A DNA stretch of 6,608 bases from an archaeon (GTDB lineage Archaea; Nanobdellota; Nanobdellia; SCGC-AAA011-G17; PNOQ01), in NCBI GenBank assembly GCA_021107835.1, contig JAIOSD010000035.1, positions 1 through 6,608 on the forward strand, in the 5' to 3' direction. The notes below the pieces were generated by a model. It saw only the letters and a list, made by a program, of their open reading frames with translations. It was not told the origin of the DNA and did no database searches. Shown here one piece after another: positions 1 to 4,806 of the stretch (positions within the stretch are counted from its first letter, which is position 1; every line of letters starts with the position of its first letter). The position numbers and the translations under genes were made by a program.

Positions 1-623
1 TCGTCATTCCTGTTCCGATAAAGCCCACGAAGTCCTGATTGTGCATCTGGTGTCCAGACAGAAACTCCTTTCTTAGCACTTACTAGATTTCCTGAATTTT
101 CATCATATTGAACTTTTCCATCTCTTTGTAAATATGGGGCTTCTTTGACTTTAATAAATTCTGTCTCTTCAAACCAAAAATCATACTTCCCAGTTATATC
201 TCTAATTGGTTTTAATCCATAAACTATTAATGGTGTACTTGTTGAATCTCTTCCAATAATACTTAAAACTCTTTGTCTATGATCTTCGTTTGGACCTTCA
301 GCCGGAAATACTACTATCCCGCAAGTATCTGCGTAAGTTGAACCTCTGTCTGGTATGCTATCCAAATGTTGAACAACATCTTCACCAGTTAATATATGGG
401 TTGAATTTCCTGTTTCTTGTCTTAGTAAAACATTAGCAAAATTATTAAAGATTGTGTTTGAATGTTTTAGAACCTCTCCTTCTCCTATTGATCTGTCAAA
501 GTCTGCATTAGTTCCTTCAAACTCTTCGTGATATTTTCTTACAACAAAATCTGCTAGTTCTCCTTGTAAATTTCCTACAATTAAACCGTTTTTAGTTGTA
601 TTTCCTTGAATTTTTGTTTTCAT
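1..623 (-). CDS. Unrecognised protein, N-terminal 207 codons (gene runs off the window)
   Basis: An uninterrupted reading frame starts at the ATG at 623-621 and reads 207 codons to the window edge, so the C-terminus is missing. I do not recognise the family. The protein begins MKTKIQGNTTKNG and has no signal peptide or membrane segment. It is polar, with few cysteines (one near residue 101), and shows alternating hydrophobic strands such as GIVVFPAEG (102-110) and TPLIVYGLKPI (130-140). A WFEETEF stretch lies at 150-156 and VSVWTPDAQSGLRGLYRN near the visible end. The composition suggests a soluble beta-rich protein. The start is supported by a GGAG Shine-Dalgarno site at about 641-644, about 17 bases upstream of the ATG and rather far from it, and by a TATA box at 670-677. 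This gene has a leader of about 25 nt, unlike the leaderless genes around it. It shares an upstream element with the 3140-3529 gene. The reading frame is certain; the function is unknown. Confidence 0.8.
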   Translation of the reverse strand, partial: MKTKIQGNTTKNGLIVGNLQGELADFVVRKYHEEFEGTNADFDRSIGEGEVLKHSNTIFNNFANVLLRQETGNSTHILTGEDVVQHLDSIPDRGSTYADTCGIVVFPAEGPNEDHRQRVLSIIGRDSTSTPLIVYGLKPIRDITGKYDFWFEETEFIKVKEAPYLQRDGKVQYDENSGNLVSAKKGVSVWTPDAQSGLRGLYRNRND

Positions 624-670
624 TTTAGATTATTACTCCTTTTTACTTAGAAATCTTGATATTTACTTGT

Positions 671-716
671 TTATAAACCTTTCTATTTGTTATCACTTAC
701 TAGTTGTTATCTAAGC
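671..716 (-). promoter_or_regulatory. Promoter with upstream element, copy A of a two-copy element
   Basis: Read on the minus strand, this region ends in a BRE/TATA-like sequence, AAAGGTTTATAAA, whose TATA core lies at about 670-677. That places transcription start near 648, ahead of the gene starting at 623. Upstream of it is a block nearly matching 3595-3640. A 16-base run, TAAACCTTTCTATTTG on the plus strand (674-689), is identical in both copies. A second identity, AGTTGTTA, lies at 702-709. Two TTGTTATC direct repeats occur at 687-694 and 704-711, 17 bp apart. The sequence similarity is directly visible; the reading as a shared regulator site is inference. Confidence 0.55.
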
Positions 717-734
717 TATAATTAAAACCGAAAT

Positions 735-748
735 ATTCATATATGAAT
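735..748. promoter_or_regulatory. Perfect 14-bp palindrome over the TATA-like region of the 770-883 ORF
   Basis: ATTCATATATGAAT is a perfect inverted repeat. Its TATATA centre lies about 28 bp upstream of the ATG at 770, the distance expected for a TATA box on a leaderless archaeal transcript. A repressor bound here would block TBP. An alternative in-frame ATG at 743 lies inside the palindrome and has its own TATA-like CTATAATTA at about 715-723. Confidence 0.4.
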
Positions 749-769
749 TTTGTTTTAATTATTAAAGAT

Positions 770-883
770 ATGGAATTAATTGAGAGAATAGAAAAAAGCG
801 AAGAACAAATTAAAGAAAGTAAATTTATCAAAGCTAATACTAAAATGGGTGACAAAGAAATTGATGATTTATTAATGAGCTAA
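770..883 (+). CDS. Small 37-aa ORF, antitoxin-like C-terminal sequence
   Basis: The ORF encodes MELIERIEKSEEQIKESK, a charged helix, followed by FIKANTKMGDKEIDDLLMS and TAA. The pattern of an acidic amphipathic helix and a D-x-E-I-D-x-L-L-x-S tail resembles, from memory, the C-terminal half of small archaeal antitoxins that pair with RelE/ParE-type toxins. The family match is not certain. An in-frame ATG at 743 would extend it to 46 aa (MNFVLIIKD plus the above). Both starts have a TATA-like sequence at a suitable distance, and neither has a Shine-Dalgarno site. No toxin gene follows: the next gene converges on it after 13 bp. It may therefore be an orphan antitoxin, a degraded remnant of a longer one, or an unrelated microprotein. 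Confidence 0.45.
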   Translation: MELIERIEKSEEQIKESKFIKANTKMGDKEIDDLLMS

Positions 884-896
884 GATTTACAAATAA

Positions 897-1931
897 CTAT
901 TTAACCTGTGCTTGAAATCTTTCTAAGAATTCTGGAAATTGTTCTTTTGCAACACCCGCTCCACATGCGTGATCATGCCCCCCTCCAAAACCATCTAATC
1001 CCTGTAATGCGTTTTCTAGTATTGGGGGTATTATTGTTTTTGTACTTCTAATACTCATTATTACTCTTTCTTCTGTTTGCCTTTTTATTATAATTACTTT
1101 TTCTGGATATTTGTATATCATTAGATTTGAAATTGTACTAGTGTAAGCATTTTTTCCCAATGGAAGTTCAACTAAAAATAATTTATTTTTTTTAGGTTTT
1201 TGCGCCAAAACTTTTTTTACAACAGTATCATACTCCTTTTTTACTTTAGAAGTTTCTCTTTGAATGAATTTTGCCCTTGGGGTTTCTGCGTTTAGTAATT
1301 CATATGGATCCTCTATTTTAGTTAATATATTTGCTATTTTATGAACTTTTGAAGTTGTATTTTTTAATATGAAAATAAATAATAAAATTAATTCTCCTAA
1401 TTTTGAATCAAATATTATTTCATCTGGTTTTTTCATAGTTTTGGGTAGTAGATCTGGATATTTTTTAGAAAATGTTTTTGCAAACTTTGGATAATGCCAA
1501 TCTGAGACTGTTCCTAAGGTTGCTAACCATAAGAATTTGTTTTTTGTTATTCTGCTAGCCCAATAAGTTACTGGTTTGTTATCTTTTGGTTTTGTTAGTA
1601 AAGGATTATAATAATGTACGCCCTTTCTTTTTATTGGTGGGTGATGATCTATCCAAATTACTGGGACGTTTATCTTATCTATGAATTCTTGATCTACTAC
1701 AGGTATGTCTAATATGAAAACATAATCGGGATGATATTCTTCTATTTTATGGTATAAATCTAAGTCTAAAGTATGTTTTGATTTTAATACCACCCCCTTT
1801 CCTTTTTGTATGTATTTCTTTAGAATTAAATATGAGCATAATCCATCTGGATCTCCATCAAAGAAAAATAATGGATTTTCTGCTTTTTTTAGATATTCTC
1901 TTATTTCTTCTAATTGTGTTTTTGTTAACAT
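897..1931 (-). CDS. DHH-family phosphoesterase (RecJ-like, DHH + DHHA1)
   Basis: This 344-aa protein carries the full DHH phosphoesterase motif set. Motif I is DGDPDG at 25-30, of the D-x-D-x-D-G type found in RecJ. Motif II is D75 in FILDIPV. Motif III is DHH at 95-97, and a further metal-binding Asp is D144 in TLGTVSDWHYP. The C-terminal DHHA1 domain ends in GGGHDHACG at 316-324, the usual substrate-binding GGGHxxA(A/C)G motif. Known members are Mn2+-dependent 5'-3' exonucleases (RecJ/GAN), nanoRNases or cyclic-dinucleotide phosphodiesterases. The sequence alone does not decide between ssDNA exonuclease and nanoRNase activity. The linker of about 170 residues contains a hydrophobic helix at 178-190 (LGELILLFIFILK) that probably packs in the core and is not a membrane anchor. 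A TATA box at 1952-1960 lies about 25 bp from the ATG, giving a leaderless mRNA. The catalytic motifs look intact. Confidence 0.93.
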   Translation of the reverse strand: MLTKTQLEEIREYLKKAENPLFFFDGDPDGLCSYLILKKYIQKGKGVVLKSKHTLDLDLYHKIEEYHPDYVFILDIPVVDQEFIDKINVPVIWIDHHPPIKRKGVHYYNPLLTKPKDNKPVTYWASRITKNKFLWLATLGTVSDWHYPKFAKTFSKKYPDLLPKTMKKPDEIIFDSKLGELILLFIFILKNTTSKVHKIANILTKIEDPYELLNAETPRAKFIQRETSKVKKEYDTVVKKVLAQKPKKNKLFLVELPLGKNAYTSTISNLMIYKYPEKVIIIKRQTEERVIMSIRSTKTIIPPILENALQGLDGFGGGHDHACGAGVAKEQFPEFLERFQAQVK

Positions 1932-1939
1932 AGGAAAGA

Positions 1940-1960
1940 TTTATTAAGTAGCTTTATAAT
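1940..1960. promoter_or_regulatory. Back-to-back TATA boxes of two divergent leaderless genes
   Basis: TTTATTAA at about 1940-1947 lies about 27 bp upstream of the plus-strand ATG at 1971. ATTATAAAG, read on the minus strand at 1952-1960, lies about 25 bp upstream of the minus-strand ATG at 1931. The two cores are about 12 bp apart, and the two start codons are separated by 39 bp. Confidence 0.55.
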
Positions 1961-1970
1961 TTTTTTGTTT

Positions 1971-2087
1971 ATGGTTGGATATTCTGATAATGATGGAGAA
2001 ACCCCTTTGTGGGCGTTGCCGTTAGTATTTTTTATTTTAGGTGCAATTGTTGCTATGTTATTTGTTTTGATGCATAGTGTTTTGTAG
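1971..2087 (+). CDS. 38-aa single-pass membrane microprotein
   Basis: The ORF opens with an acidic head (MVGYSDNDGETP, residues 1-12) and continues as one hydrophobic stretch (LWALPLVFFILGAIVAMLFVLMHSVL, about 13-38), long enough for a single transmembrane helix. It then stops at TAG. Such a clean head-plus-helix layout is unlikely in random AT-rich DNA, and a TATA box at about 1940-1947 supports leaderless expression from the ATG at 1971. It ends 4 bp before the convergent 2092-2481 gene. I do not recognise a family. The acidic head and the lack of flanking positive charge leave the topology undecided. Possible roles include a small subunit or modulator of a membrane complex, but nothing here points to a partner. 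Confidence 0.6.
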   Translation: MVGYSDNDGETPLWALPLVFFILGAIVAMLFVLMHSVL

Positions 2088-2091
2088 AGAA

Positions 2092-2481
2092 TTAAATCCT
2101 TATTTTTAGTGTATCTGATACCTGTATTATTGTTCTGCCTTGGTCCATCCTAAAACGTATATCATAATCACCTATTTTTCCACTTGCATGAAGATATTCC
2201 ACCCCCCCTAAAATTTTGGGATCTACATTAAATCCCGCATCTCTATAAAATTTTCCAGTCATTTGTTTTAAATGATCTAATTCCATTGGACTAGCTATTT
2301 TATAAGAATTTCTTAAAGTGATTGTTCCCGTATTTCCTGTTAGAGTAGAACGAGTAATTTGGTCTTGATCGCCCTCTACTGATCTCTGTGATTTTTCGAG
2401 TTCTTTAATTAAAGATGTTAATAAATTTCCTGGTGTGAATGTTGCAGCGAACTCCCCCAGTGATTTAATTGATCCTTCCAT
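2092..2481 (-). CDS. Unrecognised 129-aa protein downstream of L15e
   Basis: An intact frame runs from the ATG at 2481 to TAA. I do not recognise the family. Residues 1-30 look helical (MEGSIKSLGEFAATF, then LLTSLIKELEKS). A Ser/Thr/Gly-rich linker covers about 33-52 (VEGDQDQITRSTLTGNTG). A compact alpha/beta part at about 53-129 includes the helix PMELDHLKQMTGKFYRDAGF (65-84) and closing strands DYDIRFRMDQGRTIIQVSDTLKIRI (105-129). There is no signal peptide or transmembrane segment. Its TATA box (TTTATATA, minus strand, 2503-2510) sits just before the L15e stop codon, with the ATG about 25 bp downstream, so it can be transcribed leaderless on its own or by read-through from L15e. A seven-G run in the coding strand at 2202-2208 encodes the Gly-Gly at 92-93. 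Confidence 0.75.
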   Translation of the reverse strand: MEGSIKSLGEFAATFTPGNLLTSLIKELEKSQRSVEGDQDQITRSTLTGNTGTITLRNSYKIASPMELDHLKQMTGKFYRDAGFNVDPKILGGVEYLHASGKIGDYDIRFRMDQGRTIIQVSDTLKIRI

Positions 2482-2502
2482 GAAAAAAAGAATATGGAAA
2501 AA

Positions 2503-2510
2503 TATATAAA
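2503..2510 (-). promoter_or_regulatory. TATA box of the 2092-2481 gene, abutting the L15e stop
   Basis: TTTATATA on the minus strand is centred about 25 bp upstream of the ATG at 2481. The T-rich stretches around it (2482-2510) could also act as a weak T-tract terminator for L15e transcripts, so promoter and terminator functions may overlap. Confidence 0.5.
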
Positions 2511-2511
2511 A

Positions 2512-3069
2512 CTATCTAGCTCTTCTTTTATTTGCTTTTTGAGATGGTCTAGTTTTTTCTGAACCTAATCCCTTTCTATGGAGGCCACGACTTTTTTTAG
2601 CTGAACTTGTTAAACCTCTGCTAACTCTATTTTTTTGCTTTCCTATCCAATTAATTTTTTTATCTGATTTTATTACAGGATGATTAGGATCTACTAAAAT
2701 TACTTCTACCCAATAATATTTTCCATCTTTAGCTAAGTTGTATGAGTTTAGAACTTCTAAATTTTTGTATTTCTTTTGTGCTCTTTCTTCTGCTACTGTT
2801 TGGTAGCTTTTAGAAACCACCTTAGTATGTCTGCTGTGTTTTGATCTTCTACCTTTTTTTATTTGTGGGCGCATTCTTCCGCCACGTGGGACTCTTACTC
2901 TTGTTAGGATATATCCTTGTTTAGCTTTGTAACCCAATGATCTTGCTCTAGTTAAGTTTGTAGGTTTTTCTAATTTAACTATTGAATCTTCTTTTCTCCA
3001 TTTTATAATTCTCGCTTTTAGTAAAGCTGTGTTTGGAGATTTCCATAGGTTTCTAATATATTTATACAT
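2512..3069 (-). CDS. rpl15e: Ribosomal protein L15e, large subunit
   Basis: This 185-aa protein has the archaeal/eukaryotic L15e pattern from end to end. It starts MYKYIRNLWK. The core LLKARIIKWRKE (17-27) and RARSLGYKAKQGYILTRVRVPRGGRMRPQIKKGRRSKH (41-78) form the highly conserved rRNA-contacting region. The mid-part is VLNSYNLAKDGKYYWVEVILVDPNHP (about 106-131), and the basic tail RGLTSSAKKSRGLHRKGLG plus EKTRPSQKANKRRAR closes it. The family is usually about 185-205 aa, so it is full length. L15e has no bacterial counterpart, which makes this gene the best marker that the window is archaeal. It has its own TATA box (3094-3101) and no Shine-Dalgarno site, hence a leaderless mRNA. The upstream 3140-3529 gene ends in a T-rich terminator, so L15e is probably transcribed independently. 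Confidence 0.98.
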   Translation of the reverse strand: MYKYIRNLWKSPNTALLKARIIKWRKEDSIVKLEKPTNLTRARSLGYKAKQGYILTRVRVPRGGRMRPQIKKGRRSKHSRHTKVVSKSYQTVAEERAQKKYKNLEVLNSYNLAKDGKYYWVEVILVDPNHPVIKSDKKINWIGKQKNRVSRGLTSSAKKSRGLHRKGLGSEKTRPSQKANKRRAR

Positions 3070-3093
3070 AATAGATTTTGGGGAAATGATTTG

Positions 3094-3101
3094 TTTATAA
3101 A
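3094..3101 (-). promoter_or_regulatory. TATA box of rpl15e
   Basis: TTTATAAA on the minus strand is centred about 28 bp before the ATG at 3069. That fits transcription starting at or just before the start codon. Confidence 0.65.
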
Positions 3102-3110
3102 TGTTTTGGA

Positions 3111-3130
3111 TTAATAAAAAAGAAAAAGTT
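3111..3130 (-). terminator. T-tract terminator after the 3140-3529 gene
   Basis: The minus strand reads AACTTTTTCTTTTTTATTAA starting 9 bases after the stop codon of the gene at 3140-3529. Archaeal intrinsic termination relies on such T-runs without a hairpin, and none is visible here. Confidence 0.5.
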
Positions 3131-3139
3131 ATTGTATTT

Positions 3140-3529
3140 TCAATCTAAATTAAAAAGTAAGTTATTTAGATGAGTACGTATTCCAAGCCTATCTGATTTT
3201 ATGCGGGAGCTTATGTATGGCATAATTGAACTATATGCCTCTACTGCGGCTTGATCATCTTCTGCTTTTAAAATTAATGTTACTGACTGGCTGGCAGGGT
3301 ATATATACTTTTTCCCCCTAAACAATTCGTTTCTTTCGACACTAGTTTCTGTATCAACTTTAAATTCTGAACCAATTCCATAAAATACCATTGACTTTCC
3401 TTCCCTTCTTGGGGATACCCAAAAGTTTGCATTTTCTAAGGCAGAAGTTACTATTCTTTTAGTGTTGCCGGGTTTTCCAGATACTACTATATTAGCATAA
3501 AATTTCCTGTCCTCTGTTTTATCTGTCAT
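3140..3529 (-). CDS. Unrecognised 129-aa protein upstream of L15e
   Basis: An intact frame runs from the ATG at 3529 to TGA. The family is not recognised. It has alternating strand and helix segments: KFYANIVVSGKPG (9-21), helix TKRIVTSALENANF (23-36), strand KSMVFYGIGSEFKV (45-58), strand SQSVTLILKAEDD (80-92), helix AAVEAYSSIMPYISSRI (94-110). The pattern fits a small ferredoxin-like or RNA-binding-like alpha/beta fold, but that is only an impression. There is no signal peptide, transmembrane segment or cysteine. Unlike its neighbours it has a GAGG Shine-Dalgarno site (GAGGATAAAAAATG, about 7 bases of spacing) and a leader of about 40 nt containing a 16-bp palindrome. Its promoter shares an approximately 46-bp element with the gene at 1-623. 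In some archaea genes near rpl15e encode exosome or RNase P factors, but no such match is visible here. Confidence 0.75.
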   Translation of the reverse strand: MTDKTEDRKFYANIVVSGKPGNTKRIVTSALENANFWVSPRREGKSMVFYGIGSEFKVDTETSVERNELFRGKKYIYPASQSVTLILKAEDDQAAVEAYSSIMPYISSRIKSDRLGIRTHLNNLLFNLD

Positions 3530-3547
3530 TTTTTATCCTCTTATTTT

Positions 3548-3563
3548 TAACCAAATTTGGTTA
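3548..3563. promoter_or_regulatory. Perfect 16-bp palindrome in the leader of the 3140-3529 gene
   Basis: TAACCAAATTTGGTTA is a perfect inverted repeat lying 19 bp upstream of the ATG at 3529 and just downstream of the transcription start inferred (about 3572) from the TATA-like sequence at 3593-3601. The position suits a dimeric-repressor operator acting after TBP binding. As RNA it could form only a stem without a real loop, so a DNA operator is more likely than an RNA hairpin. Confidence 0.5.
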
Positions 3564-3594
3564 TTTCTAATGATTTATTCTTGGGATCTTCTCT

Positions 3595-3640
3595 TTTTAA
3601 ACCTTTCTATTTGCAACTACTTTAAAGTTGTTACAATAGC
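3595..3640 (-). promoter_or_regulatory. Promoter with upstream element, copy B of the two-copy element
   Basis: The minus strand reads CAAATAGAAAGGTTTAAAAA, where copy A at 671-716 has CAAATAGAAAGGTTTATAAA. TAACAACT is repeated exactly 20 bases further upstream in both copies. TTGCAACT (3611-3618) and TTGTTACA (3628-3635) on the plus strand lie 17 bp apart, as do the corresponding repeats in copy A. An ACTTTAAAGT palindrome (3618-3627) sits between them. The TATA-like TTTAAAAAG at 3593-3601 is weaker than in copy A. The spacer between the genes at 3530-3690 contains no other visible gene. Confidence 0.5.
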
Positions 3641-3674
3641 TTGCCAAACAAACCCTTAAGAAGTGTTTGAACGT

Positions 3675-3690
3675 AAAAAAAGAAAGGAAA
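3675..3690 (-). terminator. T-tract terminator of the HAD/LysM-like operon
   Basis: Immediately after the TAA at 3691-3693 the minus strand reads TTTCCTTTCTTTTTTT, a pyrimidine tract ending in seven T. It is typical of archaeal T-run termination and marks the 3' end of the minus-strand cluster that begins at 5343. Confidence 0.55.
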
Positions 3691-4089
3691 TTAGCTCCTT
3701 ACGGGAACTAAAATTATATCTCCTTCTGCAGGATTCCAAAGTTCGTAAAATTTGTGACCATTTATTCTAGCTATATGAGTTCTATACAAGTTTCTTGCAG
3801 TGTTTTCTAAGTAATCTTGTGGACAATTCTCTGCCCCTCCCCCATTTTCCCATCCGTTCATTGCATTTATTTCGGGATACTCTCTTTCTTGAATTGGAAA
3901 ATACCCCCTTAATAGGGATAAGTAAGTCTCTCCTTCCTGCATAACATGTTCAATAACTTGAGAGTTTTCCATCTCCCTACCTAATCTATTTATTGCTTGT
4001 AATCCTTTAATATCTATTTTTATAGTTGGAATTGCTAAAGCAGTGAGTACTGCAATCAATCCAGCTGTTTCCATTATTTTTTTTATCAT
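3691..4089 (-). CDS. Membrane-anchored small protein with LysM-like signatures
   Basis: This 132-aa protein has a basic start (MIKKIMETAG) and one hydrophobic helix at about 8-23 (AGLIAVLTALAIPTIKI). This fits an uncleaved signal anchor with the rest outside the membrane. The exported part resembles LysM: HVMQEGETYLSLLRGYF (48-64) corresponds to the usual 'V..GDTL..IA..Y', EINAMNG (73-79) to 'l...N', and NPAEGDIILVPV (119-130) to 'i.pGq.l.IP'. About 40 residues between the second and third parts make it longer than a normal LysM of about 45 aa, so it is at best divergent or interrupted. LysM modules bind glycans, so a cell-surface or S-layer glycan role is possible. It is the last gene of the HAD cluster. 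A weak AGGAAG site precedes the ATG. The gene is secure; the LysM reading is tentative. Confidence 0.7.
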   Translation of the reverse strand: MIKKIMETAGLIAVLTALAIPTIKIDIKGLQAINRLGREMENSQVIEHVMQEGETYLSLLRGYFPIQEREYPEINAMNGWENGGGAENCPQDYLENTARNLYRTHIARINGHKFYELWNPAEGDIILVPVRS

Positions 4090-4100
4090 TTTTTGTCTTC

Positions 4101-4163
4101 CTATGCTTCTAAATAAAATTTATGTTTCGGGTCATTTAAGTGTCGTACATATTTTGTTTTCAT
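4101..4163 (-). CDS. Possible 20-aa micro-ORF between two operon genes
   Basis: ATG at 4163 opens MKTKYVRHLNDPKHKFYLEA followed by TAG, in the 83-bp gap between the 210-aa unknown and the LysM-like gene. It starts 9 bases after the upstream stop and ends 11 bases before the downstream ATG, a spacing typical of consecutive operon genes. The composition is protein-like (basic, aromatic, no low complexity). The first 16 bases around its start (TAAAATGAAAACAAAA) also match the start of the 1-623 gene. No Shine-Dalgarno site is evident. It could equally be a chance ORF or a remnant of a longer gene. Confidence 0.3.
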   Translation of the reverse strand: MKTKYVRHLNDPKHKFYLEA

Positions 4164-4172
4164 TTTAATCAC

Positions 4173-4805
4173 TTATTCAGTATCATTCCAATAAGCTAAT
4201 ACATCCTTGCGGGTATAGGGAGTGGAATCTACGTGATCATTTCTACAAAAACAGACCTCACGAATCGAAGAACCGAAGTGTATTTGAACTTCTTCGATAT
4301 CTTTTTTGTGTGCAACTAATTTTAACGCTTTAATTTTTTTACGTTCACCTTCATGAAACCCCCCCCTTATACACAAACTTTGCAATTGAGGAGTAAGATT
4401 AGTTACATATACACCCTTATGTAGGGTATCTGCCCAAGCTAATTCATGAAAACCTTTTGTTAAACTCCTTGTTGAATCACGATTTGGTAGTATTAAAGTA
4501 TATCCGTGTGTTTGTAATTTAGAACGAATATTTAAGGGACAGTTTTTATCAATTGCAAGGTCTGTGATTGCCTTATCATATTTATTAAGTTGTTCAGCAA
4601 GATATTCTTGAAATTCTCTTGGGACTAACTCTACTATTCCTTCATTTGCAACAACATATATTAAATTAGTTGTCCAAGTTCTGAAAGAAGTTCTAATATC
4701 CTCAACTTTTCCTTGTTTTCCAGATTCCATATTGAGCCACATTTTCCTTACTTCCACTGATGGATACTGTTCAATTAAGCTTAGTATTATTTCTGTTAAT
4801 TTCAT
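4173..4805 (-). CDS. Unrecognised 210-aa protein, coupled to the HAD phosphatase gene
   Basis: An intact frame runs from the ATG at 4805, which follows the HAD stop codon by one base (TAAAATG), so the two genes are almost certainly co-transcribed and translationally coupled. I do not recognise the family. The N-terminal half is helical (MKLTEIILSLIEQYPSVEVRKMW, then LVPREFQEYLAEQLNKYDKAITDLAID at 60-86). The C-terminal half has alternating strands and helices and ends in REVCFCRNDHVDSTPYTRKDVLAYW (182-206). Cysteines 185 and 187 with H191 could bind a metal, but this is a guess. There is no signal peptide or membrane helix. It uses more CGT, CGC, TCG and GTC codons than the neighbouring HAD gene, which hints at a different origin. 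An eight-G run (4359-4366) encodes Arg-Gly-Gly at 147-149. Confidence 0.8.
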   Translation of the reverse strand: MKLTEIILSLIEQYPSVEVRKMWLNMESGKQGKVEDIRTSFRTWTTNLIYVVANEGIVELVPREFQEYLAEQLNKYDKAITDLAIDKNCPLNIRSKLQTHGYTLILPNRDSTRSLTKGFHELAWADTLHKGVYVTNLTPQLQSLCIRGGFHEGERKKIKALKLVAHKKDIEEVQIHFGSSIREVCFCRNDHVDSTPYTRKDVLAYWNDTE

Positions 4806-4806
4806 T

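Noticed and set aside
1250..1400. Membrane helix in the DHH protein (residues about 178-190)
   Set aside because: The hydrophobic run is short, ends in Lys and lies between the two catalytic domains of a soluble family, so it is more likely a buried core helix.
3140..3529. Assignment as a KEOPS Pcc1-like subunit or exosome DUF54 protein on the basis of position
   Set aside because: The gene neighbourhood is suggestive but the residues do not match either family as I know it.
3638..3647. AGCTTGCCAA occurs here and again at 6406-6415
   Set aside because: It is only 10 bases and the flanks do not match; two copies of a 10-mer in this window are weak evidence for a repeat family.
3530..3690. 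Possible tRNA or small structured RNA in the longest spacer
   Set aside because: No tRNA T-arm sequence, no C/D box pair and no convincing extended stem; the region is better explained as promoter, palindrome and terminator.
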